Below are positions 1 through 11,794 of a stretch of 64,000 bases of DNA, in pieces. A model generated the notes under the pieces. The model was not told the DNA's origin. It did no database searches and was given only the letters and a program-made list of their open reading frames with translations. A program made the position numbers and the translations under genes. Origin of the DNA: Silene latifolia (Eukaryota; Streptophyta; Magnoliopsida; Caryophyllales; Caryophyllaceae); the NCBI RefSeq assembly GCF_048544455.1, contig NC_133538.1:45027969-45091968 (forward strand). Reading direction: 5' to 3'. The first letter of the stretch is position 1. Each line of letters begins with the position of its first letter.

Positions 1-288
1 TTAGTTATATATATTTTTTTAATGTATGCATGTTGACTTAAGATAGATATTTAATTTTATTGTTAAAAATTAGATTATTGTTAAATGTTAATTAGAATAG
101 ATATGAATTAGACTAGATATGTAAAATGGAAAGTAAATCATGTTAGTTTATGTTAATTGAAAAAGTAGTCATTGTTGTATGTTTTGTTTTTCATATTGTT
201 AAAATTATTGTTCATATTGACCTAGTACCCGTTCAAAAATTATTCACTAGGAGTAATTTTTGAATAGTCCCCATTTTGGGACTGTCTT

Positions 289-504
289 TGTACGTTTTAA
301 GTCACTTAGGTAGTAAACATGTGCTTGTGATTTGTTAATGAGAAAAGAGTTTGGTGACAATTCCTTTAATGTTCTCTAAATGCATATGTAGAGTAATTAT
401 TTATTATATATTGTGTATTTGGAGAACGGATGGGAATTGCTGCCAAATTTTTTTTTTCATTAATAAATCACAATTAAATGTTTGCTAGTGACTTAAAACG
501 TACA
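289..504. repeat. 216-bp foldback upstream of the TNP2 gene
   Basis: The left arm starts TGTACGTTTTAAGTCACT and the right arm ends AGTGACTTAAAACGTACA, its exact reverse complement. Pairing continues inward with mismatches for about 75 bp per arm. The inner part pairs again (GTTCTCTAAAT with ATTTGGAGAAC). The whole lies about 160 bp upstream of the first transposase ORF, so it may be in the transposase leader or first intron. It could be a small foldback MITE or a structured leader; I cannot tell which. Confidence 0.7.
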
Positions 505-663
505 TTGATGGGTTTAGGTTGGAGTGATAAGGACCTAATTCAAAGAAATACAATATTTATATTGGTTAAAATGTTAAATTATTGTGTATTATGCTTGATT
601 TTGATTGTTGTTAGGTTATTATCTTTTTTAATGACATATATAAATGTGTAGATATATAATAAC

Positions 664-3600
664 ATGAAAAGATTAGAACGGCAGTGGATGTATGAAAGAT
701 TAGACGAAAAAAAGAAACCTAAGAAAGCATATGCAGAGGGGGTGAAAGAGTTTATTAAATTCGCTGAAGGAAGTAGTGAGTACAAGAATTTAGGTGAAAT
801 GAGGTGTCCGTGTAAGAAATGCAAAAACCTAGGTTTTAAAAGGAAAGCAGATGTTCAAATTCATCTTTGATCGTATGGTTTCGCCGATAATTATTATGTA
901 TGGACATATCACGGTGAGAAACTACCTAGTACAAATGCTAGTGAGAATCCTTACCGTGAGTTCGTGTAAAATGTATTGCGTGATACTGTTGACCAAATTT
1001 TGGAGGATCGACTTAATCCTGATGACCTTAACGATGAAGAAGTGCGTTATGAAACCCCGAACCCCTAAGTTTCTTCGTTCTTTAAAATGTTAGAGCAAGC
1101 CGAACAGCCGGTGTTTGAGGGAAGTGATATGAGTTTGTTGCAAGCAGCTGCTAGGTTGTTATCACTCAAATGTGAGAACAACATATCTCTTAGATGCGCT
1201 AATGGTTTTGTATCGTTCGTTGATGACATAATTCCAAAGGAAAATCAAATGGCGCGCAATTTTAATGAGATTAAAAAAGTTCTGAAGGGACTCCAACTTC
1301 CCCATGAAAAGATTGATGCATGTCTCAATGGATGCATGCTTTTCTGGGAGGAAAATTCTAATCTTGAAGAATGTACAAAGTGTCGTGCATCTCGGTATAA
1401 AGGTAAAAAGAATTCAAGTGGGAGGCGAATTCCATGTAAACTAGTAACTTATTTCCCGCTTGCGCCAAGGTTACAACGACTATATGCAACCAAGCACATA
1501 GCAGGTGAGATGAGTTGGCACTACAAAAACTCTCGATTAAGAGAAAGGGGAACAATGACACATCCAAGTGATGGAGAAGCGTGGAAGCATTTCGATAGAG
1601 AGCATCCAGATTTTGCAAGTGAACCCCGGAATGTTAGGCTAGGTTTGTGTACGGATGAATTTCAACCTTTTGGGCTGTTTGGGACGAAATACTCTTGTTG
1701 GCCCGTGATTGTGACTCCGTACAACTTACCTCCTTGGTTATGCATGAAGAGACAATTTATGTTCTTATCTGTACTAGTTCCCGGTCCTAAGAACCCTAAG
1801 TCAAATTTAGATGTTTTTCTCCAACCGTTGATCAAAGAGTTGAAACAACTTTGGGAAACCGGCGTGGACACCTACGATGTCTCTAAGAAACAAAATTTTC
1901 AATTAAAAGCTACATTAATGTGGACGATCAACGATTTCCCGGCATATGGCATGCTTTCTGGTTGGTCCACAAGTGGATATCGTGCCTGTCCTTATTGTCC
2001 AGAAAATGATCATAGATCTTTTTGGCTTAAAAATAGCAAAAAGGTTTGTTGGTTTGATTGTCACCGTGAGTACTTAAAACCTGATCATCCTTTCCGCGAC
2101 AATTGTAAGCATTTTCTTAAAAACAGAAAAACTGAGAATCGCATAGCCGCATCGAAACTAACGGGTGATGAAGTGTGGGAATCCGTAACAGACTTGCCTA
2201 AAATAGTTGATGCTTCTGATCAAGAATTGAAAAGATTGAAAGATCGAGAATGAAGGTTGGTGGAAACAAAGCATATTCTCGGGAACTTCCCTCGGAAAAC
2301 GTTCTTTGATTCGACATAACTTGGACGTTATGCACATTGAGAAATTTTTTTTTGAACAACTTATCAACACCATCATGGATGTACCAGGTAAAACTAAATT
2401 TGACCCTAAGGGTAAAGAAGACTTTAATGAACTTTGCTATAAACGGCCCACATCATCTAGGTTTGTTTTATCAACCGCGGAGAAAAAGGCTCTATGTGAC
2501 TGGGTTGCTAATTTAAAATTCCCGGATGGTTATGCTTCAGATTTGAGTCGGTGTGTTGACCATAAAAAGATGGTGTTACATTCCATGAAAAGTCATGATT
2601 GTCATATCTTTATGGAACGACTACTCCCCGTTGCCTTGAAAGAGTTGCTCCCGACAGGTCCTTGGAATGCAATAACTGAGATAAGCCAATTTTTTAGAGA
2701 CCTGTGTACTTCTACGATTAGAGTTTATTCTATGGAACGTCTGGAGTCAAACATTGCGGAGATAATATGCAAGTTAGAGAAGATATTTCCCCCGTCTTTT
2801 TTCAATTCCATGGAGCATTTGCCTCTTCACCTACCTTATGAAGTGAAAGTTGGAGGACCTGTTCAATATCGATGGATGTATCCATTTGAGAGATTTCTTA
2901 ATCATTTAAAAAAAAAGATTGGCAACAAAGCTCGGGTGGAGGGTTCAATATGCAACACTTTTTTGTTAAAGGAAATTTCAAATTTCTGTTCTTTTTATTT
3001 CGAAGATCACATTGACACAAAAGCAAAAGACTTAGATGTTGGTGTAAATTCCGATGACCAGTTGAAATCTAAGTTACCTGAGTTATTCAATGATGACATG
3101 AGAACTACAACCGGAAATGTATACTGAGGTACTTAACGAGAAAGAGTATGAAGAAGCTCATTTTTATGTGCTAAGGAACTGTGGAGATTTTTTAGAGACT
3201 TATGAAAAGTAAGTTAATACTTCATCATTACTCAATTGTTTTTTAATTATCAAATTAGATCGAATTTATAGGTAATTAATACATAACTAAAACATGCTTT
3301 CCTACTTATAGGAATTTGAGGCACATATCAAAATCAATTTTCCTGATGTCACATCCTCTGATGATGTTTGGGCATCACATGACAAAAGTTTTCCGAAATG
3401 GTTCCGAAATCAAGTAAGTGATGATACATTTTCTTTGAAATTGAACTATACATTTAGATTTCTTATTAGATATTGAAAAAAATATAACAACTTAATTAAC
3501 ATTTTTTTATTCATAGGTTCATAGATTGAAGGATCGTCTAATAATAGCTTTAGCATTGGGTCCTAGTAACATGGTGAAATCTTGGAGACGGTATTCCATC

Positions 3601-4275
3601 AACGTCTATAAGTTTCGAGCTTTTAAGGAGGTAGTTGATGTTTCGAAGTCTACGTTAAGCAATGGGGTTTCTGTGAATTCAACTGAAGGGTTGGACTACT
3701 ATGGAACCCTAAATGAAGTAATTGAGCTTTCTTATTATGTCGAGCAAAGGGTTTATATGGTGATATTGTTTAAATGTGATTTGCTTGATAATTCCCCACA
3801 AGGACTTAGTATCCATAAGGTTTATGGACTTGTAGATGTAAACGAGAAAAAGAAATTTCGTGGACATAACCCACTTGTGGCAGCTTTTCAAGTCGATCAA
3901 GTTTGTTATACTCCTTATCCAACCATTAAGAAAGGTAATCAAGGTATTTAGTGGTCCGCGGTTTTTAAAACCAAGGCAAGATCACAAGTTGATGCTCCTA
4001 TTGAAGAAAGTGTCTTTCAAGAAGATGTGGTTGTGAATGATCACTCAATTTCACCGATTTTGTTGGAAGATATAGAGGATGAAGATGTATACGAAGTGAC
4101 AGTGGAAAGAGGTCAAGGGGAATATGACACAGACGTCGGAGAAGAAAGGGATGAAGATGAAGTTGAAAAACTTATTAGATACGAAAATGAGGAATCAGAG
4201 GAAGAAGTAGGAGTACTTTTTTCAGAAGATGAACCTGTTTTGATTTGTAGTGATAGTGATAGTGAGGAGGACTAG
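664..4275 (+). pseudogene. TNP2-type CACTA transposase, broken
   Basis: The order of domains is that of plant TNP2. A transposase-associated Cys-rich domain comes first (664-960, motif CPCKKC), then a central transposase block (1087-2253) that includes CPYC in SGYRACPYC. A DUF4218-like part follows (2306-3127, LDVMHIEKFF), then a DUF4216-like C-terminal domain (3526-3951) and a very acidic tail (4027-4275). Introns are visible near 3210-3310 and 3415-3517. Breaks include TGA at 868-870, TAA at 967-969, TAG in CCCCTAAG context near 1066, a frameshift near 2253-2306, and a stop at 3125-3127. The encoded enzyme would cut and paste CACTA ends in the nucleus, but this copy cannot make a full protein. 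Confidence 0.85.
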
Positions 4276-4628
4276 TTGTAATTGTACGATTATTAATACA
4301 TTTTTAAAAAAGTTTAAAGTTTAAACATTCAATAAAATTTGCCCTCCGTTTTTTATTACTTGTCGTTCTAGCCTATTTGGTTTTTGTTTTATACATGTCG
4401 TTTTAGCTTAACATCAATAATGTGTTTCAATTTCCAAGGTTTGGTTATAAGAAACCTCTCAATTCAGCCAATAAAATGCATTAAAGAAGAGGAAGTGGTA
4501 ATTAATTCACAGTTTTCCGTAGTTAGTGTTTGTTTCAATTGTTTATATATGCCCTGCAGAAATGGTTGTTTTGAACTAACGATTTTTTCTTTGAACTAAC
4601 AATTTGAATTGTTTTCATGCAGTGATTA

Positions 4629-6207
4629 TGCCGAACATTTTTTGCCGTGTTTTTGGGAGCAATAGTAATGCATCTCAACATAATCGGGAGGACGGGGAGG
4701 TTGAGGATGAGGAGGATCCTGAGCCTCCATCACAGAGACAGGAGGAGATGCAGGTGACTCTCTCATCGGCCCGTGCTCGACATGATCATTATTGGTAAGT
4801 TTATGTTAATTTTTTTATTTTTAAAACTTAACATTTACAGTTTTAATTTCAAATATTTATGTGTTTTCCATGGACGGTTCGCCCATGGACGATTAATGTC
4901 AGCCGACCCCAAATCATTTTGGGATTAAGGCTATGATGTTGTTGTTGTTGTTATGTGTTTTTCAGGTGGGATGACGAACCAATCAAGAAATATGTTACTT
5001 GGTCGTTCACCCGTAACACAGGAGATGAGTACTTCACTAGGTGGGGTGAAGCGAGTAACGCACAGCGTCAAAAGATGTGGAATTACTTTGCGGTAATTAT
5101 GTTTTTCAATAATAATTTTCTTAAGTTTATAATAATTTTCTTAAGTTTATAAGAATTTTCATAAGTTTTATATAACTAATTTCACACTTGTTTTTGAAAC
5201 AGAGTCATGTAAGATCCATCGACCCTGAGTATGATCCTGTGCCTGAGTGGCAGTCGAGGGTAACAAGGCGGATTACCACTCTTATTAATGAACTAAAATA
5301 TAACAAGAAACCGCCAAAGTGGGTGCCTGTTACTTGGTTGGAGAACCTTAGGAATAGGCCAAATGATCCTACTTTTACCTAACATTCGAAAATCAACACG
5401 GCAAATAGGAAGTCGGGTGGGAAAGATGCGAAAGCATTGTGCACCCACACTCTTGGTCGGAAGAGTTGCTCCGATGCTTTCAAGGAATTGGTAAGTATTG
5501 TTTATATTGCTTTTAAAAAGTGGTTAATATATATGATTGACAAATATATACTTGATTTTACTTGTTTCCATACTAATTTCAGGGTCAAGAGGCCACCCCC
5601 ACAAGATGTTCTTGAAGACGAAGAAAAATAAGAAGGGCGAGTGGGTTAACCCTCGAGCGGCTGATATTGAGGTAAATTCTTGTATTTAATTTAATATTTA
5701 TTTTTATTACAAAGAACGATAATATCTTTCTTATAAAGATAGGTAAATTCTGACGATTTTCTCTTTTTTCAGCGTGATTTCCAAGCGGAGATGAGTCAGC
5801 CATTGCCACCTGGACAGTCTCCCGACGAGATTCGGGCCTATTACAAGGCTGTAGGAGGCTTTGACGAGAAGAACCGGATGTTTGGGACCGGAGATACAGG
5901 GGCCCAAATATGGTATGATCTTCCTCCTAACAAAGTTGGCCGACGGTCTTTCTCTTATGCTCCTAGCATGATTTCACAGCTTTCTACCCAAATGAATGAT
6001 GAGCGAGCCGCTCGAATTGCTCTTGAAAGATGTTCGTGAACAAAATTTGAACAAATGGCGGCAATGAAAAAGGCTTGGGCTGATATGCAAGAATGTCAAC
6101 CCCCAAACACGTGTTCACAATTTCCTCCACATAGACGGGATGACTTTGGGGGTGGTGATGACGGGTTTGGAGGTAGTGGTAGTTTTATTGAGCCTATAAT
6201 AAGTTAG
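4629..6207 (+). pseudogene. TNP1-like CACTA protein (plant En/Spm transposase family), broken
   Basis: Exons can be chained. 4629-4795 joins 4966-5092 as HYW|WDDEP, then 5204 onward (YDPVPEWQSR, KWVPVTWLEN), 5582-5672 (GEWVNPRAADIE) and 5774 onward (PLPPGQSPDEI). This composition, ending in a Gly/Asp-rich tail (about 6140-6207), matches the second CACTA gene, whose product binds subterminal repeats. Damage: a TAA at about 5380 in exon 3, one extra C in the CCCCC run near 5597 that shifts the frame, and a TGA at 6037-6039 in an otherwise open exon. A SINE sits in the intron just before exon 2. Splice sites were chosen by eye. Confidence 0.75.
4869..4950 (+). mobile_element. 5'-truncated SINE with TTG tail
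   Basis: The 82-bp insert ends with GACCCCAAATCATTTTGGGA, then TTAAGGCTATGA and a (TTG)n tail, a 3' end typical of several dicot SINE families. It is flanked by an 11-bp target duplication, TTATGTGTTTT, at 4858-4868 and 4951-4961. The duplication ends two bases before the TNP1 exon 2 acceptor (TTTTTCAG), so part of the pyrimidine tract was copied with the insertion. Confidence 0.72.
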
Positions 6208-6630
6208 AGCCTTTAGGTTAGAGTCTTTAGGTTAGAACATTTAGTTTGGTTAGTATTGTCGTCTAGTAGAGAGTATGAAAAACATGGTAAGACAATTCTC
6301 TTTTGTGTTTAATTTGTAAGACAATGTACAAATTTGACTATCTTTTTATGTAAAACATTTTGCGTCCCCTTCTCTTTTGTTTTCTATTGATTCCCGCATT
6401 AGCGGTCGACGTGAAAATGAATTCCCGCTTGGCGGTCGACGATTGGATGTGTTTTGCAGGTTTTGGTTATATTGGAAACGATGCAAATAGGCATCCTGGT
6501 CAGATTTGAAAACGATGCAAAAACGCATCGTGGTGGGCAAAGACAGTTCTTTTTCCATTCTGTTTTTCCGTCACTGTTTTCCCCCATCATTTTTCCAGAA
6601 TTAACAGAAAAGTGCCACGTGTCTAGCAAC

Positions 6631-7009
6631 TGACGAAATTTCCGTCAGTAAAATGGAAAAACTGACGGAAATTCCGTCACGTCCCTCTTTTCAATGTGAT
6701 TTTATCAACTGGAATGATCTGCCACGTGTCAACCTGCTGAGGGAATAACCGTCAGTAAAATACAAAAACTGACGGAAATTCCGTCAGTAAAATGGAAAAG
6801 CTGACGGAATAACCGTCACTTTTGTCCTAGAAATAAAGACGGTTTACCCGTCAGTAATCCGTGAGTGATAGCATTACTGACGGAAATTACGTCAGGACAC
6901 GTTTTTTAGTGACGAAATAAGCTGACCCCGTTTCCTGACGGAATTTCCGTCAGGAAAATGAAATACCGACGGAAAAGCCGTCAGTATGGCCTTAATTTTT
7001 CCGTCAGTT
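6631..7009. repeat. Subterminal inverted-motif array of the first CACTA element
   Basis: At least a dozen copies of GACGGAA or its complement TTCCGTC occur here, mostly paired as short hairpins such as CTGACGGAAATTCCGTCAG. A larger unit beginning TGCCACGTGTC is repeated at about 6612 and 6720. In known CACTA elements such arrays are binding sites for the TNP1/TNPA protein. Confidence 0.8.
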
Positions 7010-7033
7010 TCCCGCGTTTTCGTTGTAGTGTTG

Positions 7034-7260
7034 TAATAAATCCTGTATCGTCCAATTTATTTCTGAACACCCATCTATAGTTATCTTCTTATCAGGTACC
7101 ATAGGTATATCGTAAGATTTTGCATTTTCCATACCGAATTTTCGAATTAGTTCCTTGATATATTTCTGTTGGTGAATCTTTATACTATCCTTTGTTTGTT
7201 GAATTTGTAAACCTAGAAAGTACCAGTCATTTGATATAAAAGTGAACCAGTCATACCTCG
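7034..7260 (-). pseudogene. Copia reverse-transcriptase fragment
   Basis: The minus strand encodes DWYFLGLQIQQ, then KIHQQKYIKELIRKFGM and SYDIPM, the segment just after the YVDD box in Copia reverse transcriptase. It runs straight into the CACTA terminus at 7030, so the transposon landed in this relic. A short direct repeat, AAGTACCAGTCATTTGATAT, occurs at about 7218 and 7300. Nothing else of the element is recognisable to the right. Confidence 0.7.
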
Positions 7261-7539
7261 ATATGACTAACTCAAGTGATTGCGCTTCTTTCTTTTGTGA
7301 AGTACCAGTCATTTGATATAGTTTTCTACTAAATTTTTATTTTAGGTCACTCAGAAACAGTTTCTTGTATTGTTAACACAAGGGTAAAGCAGCGATATCT
7401 TACCCTTTTTACGCTGTAATTTACGAAAGCCATTAAAACACTAAGGTAATGTCGTTTTTATTTTATTGTAGTTGTAAGTTTGTAACACCATTTATGATAC
7501 TAGGAATTTTACTTATAGGATATTGCAAATTCAGTTAGT

Positions 7540-7720
7540 CTTGCTTAAGACGGGTCTGAGCAAGTGACGGGTAATGTCACTCACAAAACGGATAGGGAGG
7601 ACAAGGTGGGGGCACCTCCATGTGCTTCCCTCTCTCCTCTATTTGGGTCATTTGTGAGAGGAAATGGTATCCGTCACTCCAAAGTGACGGATACGTGTCG
7701 TCTTCAATGAGATTTTGTGT
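7540..7720. other. Possible degenerate foldback element
   Basis: The stretch has loosely complementary ends (TTGCTTAAGACGGG near 7540 and CGTCTTCAATGAGA near 7700) and internal GTGACGG/CCGTCAC words. It may be an old MITE. The match is weak, and no target duplication was identified. Confidence 0.3.
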
Positions 7721-7932
7721 TGCAAATTACTCTAATAACAAACTACGAAGTAATTACATATTAGTGTATTATGGTTGACCAAAATCTACAAGGTCATTAT
7801 TCTATTCTATTTTGGATATTTATGGTATGTCTACTTCTATAAACCTGCCACATGTCTCCACTTCTCCCTCTCAACAAGAAGATACAAATAATGGAGTATG
7901 GATTCTCTTCACTTCTCTTTCACAATGTAATA

Positions 7933-8190
7933 CTCCCTCCATACCACACCAATGGTAATATTGACTTTTTCATACTTGTCGAGACACGTTTTGCAACGTA
8001 AATATCTTTTGTTACGCATTATTAAAAATTATAAAAATTTGATATTCTTATAACATTCATGACGATAAATCAAACAAGATCTCACATGACTATATTTTGT
8101 CTTATAGATTAAGAATAATATTGAAGATTCTTTATGACCATGAATAGTGGCAAAACGGTCAATGTTACCATTAGTCTGGTATGGAGGGAG
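7933..8190. mobile_element. Stowaway-type MITE, 258 bp
   Basis: Terminal inverted repeats of about 33 bp start CTCCCTCCATACCA and differ by only a few bases between the two ends. The element is flanked by TA on both sides (7931-7932 and 8191-8192), the classic Tc1/mariner-derived Stowaway target. It has no coding capacity. Confidence 0.85.
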
Positions 8191-8544
8191 TATTATATTA
8201 CACTTCTCTTTTTACTATCTTTTGCCTTTATTTGTCGCGATAAAACCCAAAGCGTTGGATCGTCCCCAAATAAAATCTTGTCCGTTAAAAAGAAATGGAC
8301 TTTCCATTTCTCTTAGGAAATGGAGAAAGTCCTCATTGCAAATAATGTACAATAAGAAGATACACGAAAGTCTTATTGATACCAATTTCACTTATCTTAA
8401 AAATAAGTAATCATGTACTCCCTAATCAATAATTCAATAATTTGAGATAAAGAGGTCCTTAACGTGACTTTTTTATTTAATACTCCTTAGTGTTATAAAT
8501 ACTATCCAAAATATGTAAACGGAGTAATTTAAGACACAGAGTAT

Positions 8545-8731
8545 TAAAGGAATGTAATCGGTGGATTGTATTGATTATGTCAAACGTTTAAATACAAAAC
8601 TAATGTTAACAGAATACTACAAACTAGGTAACAAATACTACGTGCTAGGAAACTATCTAACCTAAGCTAGGTAAATGAATAATATCAAATAATTACAATA
8701 TTACATATTGACTTATTCTAATATTCTATCA
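8545..8731 (-). repeat. 3' LTR of the minus-strand Copia element
   Basis: It differs from the right-hand copy at 12825-13011 at three bases (TGTTAAC/TGATAAC and ACGTGC/ACAAGC). The RNase H ORF stops just inside the element next to it. Confidence 0.93.
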
Positions 8732-11700
8732 CACCCCCGCAGTTGAAACGGGAGGTAAGCGAATGTGTAAACTGTCACGGAAATCATCAAATAAGACAAG
8801 AGGAAGGCCTTTAGTGAAGATATCGGCAATTTGATAACGAGATGCGATGTGACAAACCCGGACTTCACCACGTTCAACTTTTTCCCGGACGAAATGAATA
8901 TCCATTTCGATATGCTTAGTACGTTGGTGTTGGACTGGGTTTTCCGATAGATAAATGGCACTAACGTTATCACAGTACACGAGTGTAGCTTTGGGCATAG
9001 GAACATGTAGTTCTATGAGTAAGTTTCAGAGCCAACAAGATTCTGTACAACGACATTAGCTACCCCACGGTACTCGGATTCGGCACTAGAGCGAGATAGT
9101 GTAGGTTGTCGTTTGGAAGCCCAGGAGATCAAGTTATCCCCTAAAAAGACACAATAACCAGAAGTCGAGCGTCTCGTGTCGGGACACCCGCCCCAATCCG
9201 CGTCCGTGTAAGCTCGGAGGAGGGTGGGAGCTGATTTGTATAGCCACAAACCACGGTCAGCGGTACCCTGGATATAACGGATAATCCGTTTGAGGGCGGC
9301 CATGTGCTCGGTCATGGGGTTGTGCATGAATAGGCAACACTATTGAACCGCGTAGGAGATGTCGGGTCTAGTAAATGTGAGATACTGTAGAGCACCGGCA
9401 AGACTACGATAGAGGGTGGGGTCCGAAAATGGGACGGATTGATTTGCACTCAGTTTAGGTTTAGTATCAACTGGTGTAGCGGAGGATTTACACGATGACA
9501 TTCCCGCTCTATCAATGATCTCATTTGCATACTTGGTTTGAGATAAAAACATACCTTTAGAAGTTTGCTTGACGGAAATACCCAAAAAATAATGGAGGGG
9601 GCCAAGATCCTTCATAGCAAATTCGGTGCTAAGGTGTCGCATAATGGTTGCCCGGAGAGCATCGGAGGAACATGTCAATATTACGTCATCTACGTAAAGT
9701 AATAGATAAGCAATGTCATTACCTTTGTGATAGATGAATAGAGAGTGATCCACTGTACTATGCCGGAATCCATTAAGAGCAATAAAATCTGTAAACCGTT
9801 TATACCACGCCCGAGGGGCTTGTTTGAGACCATAGAGTGATTTCTTGAGAAGACAAACGTGATCAGGTCGTGATTTGTCACGATAGCCAAGAGGTTGATA
9901 CATATAAACCGTTTCATTAAGAGTACCATGTAAAAAGGCATTCTTGACGTCAAGCTGATTAGTGCGATATAGCAAAACTAAGAACCGTCCGAATAGTAGC
10001 GGGTTTAACCACCGGACTAAAAGTTTCCCCATAGTCGACACCAACCTGTTGAGTTTTGCCATCACCTACAAGACGAGCCTTATACCTTTCAAAGGAACCA
10101 TCAGAATTAAATTTATGACGAAAAATCCACATAGAGCAAATCACATTTACATTTTCAGGACGAGGAACCAACACCCACGTCTTATTATTAATAAGAGCGG
10201 AATATTCGTCATCCATGGCCAGTTTCCAATTTGGGTCACGAATAGTGGACACGGGATTTTTTGGAATCGGTGACGGAGCTATTATATGGGCCAAATTTTT
10301 ATGCTGGGAAGACGGTTTCACATATTTGGGGTTGGGCTTGTAAATGCCGTGATCAGCTCGAGTAGTGGGCTTAGATGGTGGGATGGGCTGCTTTGGATGG
10401 GGTCGGGCAGAGGGGCCGGGGTCCGGAGATTGGGCCGCGGTAGTCGGGTTTGGTTCAGGGGATTAGGCCTCAGGTTGTGAGGAGTGAAGAAGTGGGCTGA
10501 TGGGATCAGGTCGGTTAGGTGAAGGGACCGGGTGAGAGTTATTGGGCTGGGTCAGATGTTGTATAACATAGGGAGAGAGCCCAGAGTCCAAAAAATCATA
10601 TGAGGTAGTGTCGGGTGTCTTTGAATTAACAAATGGAAAGATTTGTTCATTAAAGATAACATGGTGACTAATAATAATTTTACGAGTAGACATGTCAAGA
10701 CACTTATAACCACGGTGATTTTTAAGATAGCCAAGAAACACACACGGGGACGATCTAGGTTGTAATTTGTTTATGGTGGTGGAGGGAAATAAGGGAAAAC
10801 AAAGACAACCAAAGACACGGAGGTGACTATAAGTCGGGGAACGATTATATAGCACTGAGAGTGGAAGATTATAAGCAATAGGCTTGCTGGGGAGGATGTT
10901 AGACATGTAAGTAGCTGTGTCGAGGGCATAATGCCAGAAATTAAGAGGTAATGAGGCATGGATGAGACAAGTACGAATAATATTATTAATGGAACGTATT
11001 TTACGCTCGGCCTTTCCATTTTGGGACGAGGTATGAGGGCAAGAAAGACGAAATTGCAGACCGTGTTTCTCACTAAAATCACGAAAAAGAGCTTTGACAA
11101 ATTCAGTACCATTATCGCATTGTCTAACATGTTTCTCAAGTGGACAAGACGGACAAAAGAATTGTTTGGAATTACAATCCATTGTTTTATTTTGCTTAAT
11201 AATAGAAAAAATGGGATCACCCAGATGACCGAGGCGGCTATGCCAAACAGACGGAGCTAAGGCTGCAAACACGGAAGGATGAGCAGCTGACACGGATGGC
11301 TTGGAAAGCGGATAAAGGTCACCTTTACTATCACATCTCAGTATTCGAGTCCCCGTCCGTAAGTCCTTGACACAAAAACCAAACGGATCAAATTCAACAG
11401 TGACGTTATTATCAGTCGTGAATTTGCGAACAGAAATAAGATTCTTAACAAGTTTGGGAGCGTAAAGAACATTTTTCAAAACTAAAGGTGGATGTGGCTT
11501 AGGAAGGGCAGTATGTCCGTATCCATGAATTGGAATTGACTGACCATTTCCGACAAGTATACCATTAGAAACACTCGAATTAATAAAAAACGAAAGTGTA
11601 CCTTGATTGGCTGTCATGTGTGATGTAGCCCCGGTATCCATGACCCATGGCTCAGGTGGAGCGAGTCCCAGAGTGTACATGGCTGCTTCTATGTCAGTTT

Positions 11701-11794
11701 GTGACGAAGATGAAGCATCTGCCGTGTAGCTGTGCTGCGGCCGTGGGCCTAAAATGCCCTGTTGAGAGCGAGGTGTAAAACCAGGCCGCATCAT
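8729..11794 (-). pseudogene. Copia Pol (protease, partial integrase, RT, RNase H), broken
   Basis: Minus-strand order: protease (WVMDTGATSHMT, about 11612-11653), GAG-pre-integrase (VWHSRLGHLG), partial integrase, reverse transcriptase (LDVKNAFLHG, YVDDVILT), and RNase H (DADWGG, SRSSAESEY, IADIFTKGLP). The integrase runs from CPLEKHVRQ directly into CDNGTEF at about 11119. Roughly 100 residues holding the first catalytic Asp are therefore gone, while the later Asp and Glu (NGKAERK) remain. There is a frameshift near 9960-10065, an in-frame TAG in YAVQ*CC at about 9340, and another frame change near 9000-9013. Confidence 0.9.

Larger units (their letters stand above)
1..7030 (+). mobile_element. 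CACTA (En/Spm) transposon, 3' part; 5' end lies outside the window
   Basis: The element reads left to right: a TNP2-type transposase (664-4275), a TNP1-like gene (4629-6207), then a block of short inverted GACGGAA/TTCCGTC motifs (6631-7009). It ends at 7030 with GTTGTAGTG, which on the minus strand reads CACTACAACGAAAACG, the CACTA terminal signature. The flanking bases 7031-7033 (TTG) would be one copy of the 3-bp target duplication; the other copy is left of the window. To the right lies a Copia reverse-transcriptase fragment, apparently the insertion target. Both genes carry stops or frameshifts, so the copy is not autonomous as it stands. Family assignment rests on domain content and the terminus. 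Confidence 0.88.

Noticed and set aside
7356-7374. An AACAGT-N7-ATTGTT motif outside the SIRE-like elements
   Set aside because: It is a single degenerate copy next to a Copia relic, and could be chance or an old element piece. It is not counted in the main set.
9962-10480. Plus-strand ORFs across Copia reverse transcriptase and the linker
   Set aside because: The minus strand holds the recognised protein; the plus-strand ORFs show only low-complexity Gly/Arg content.
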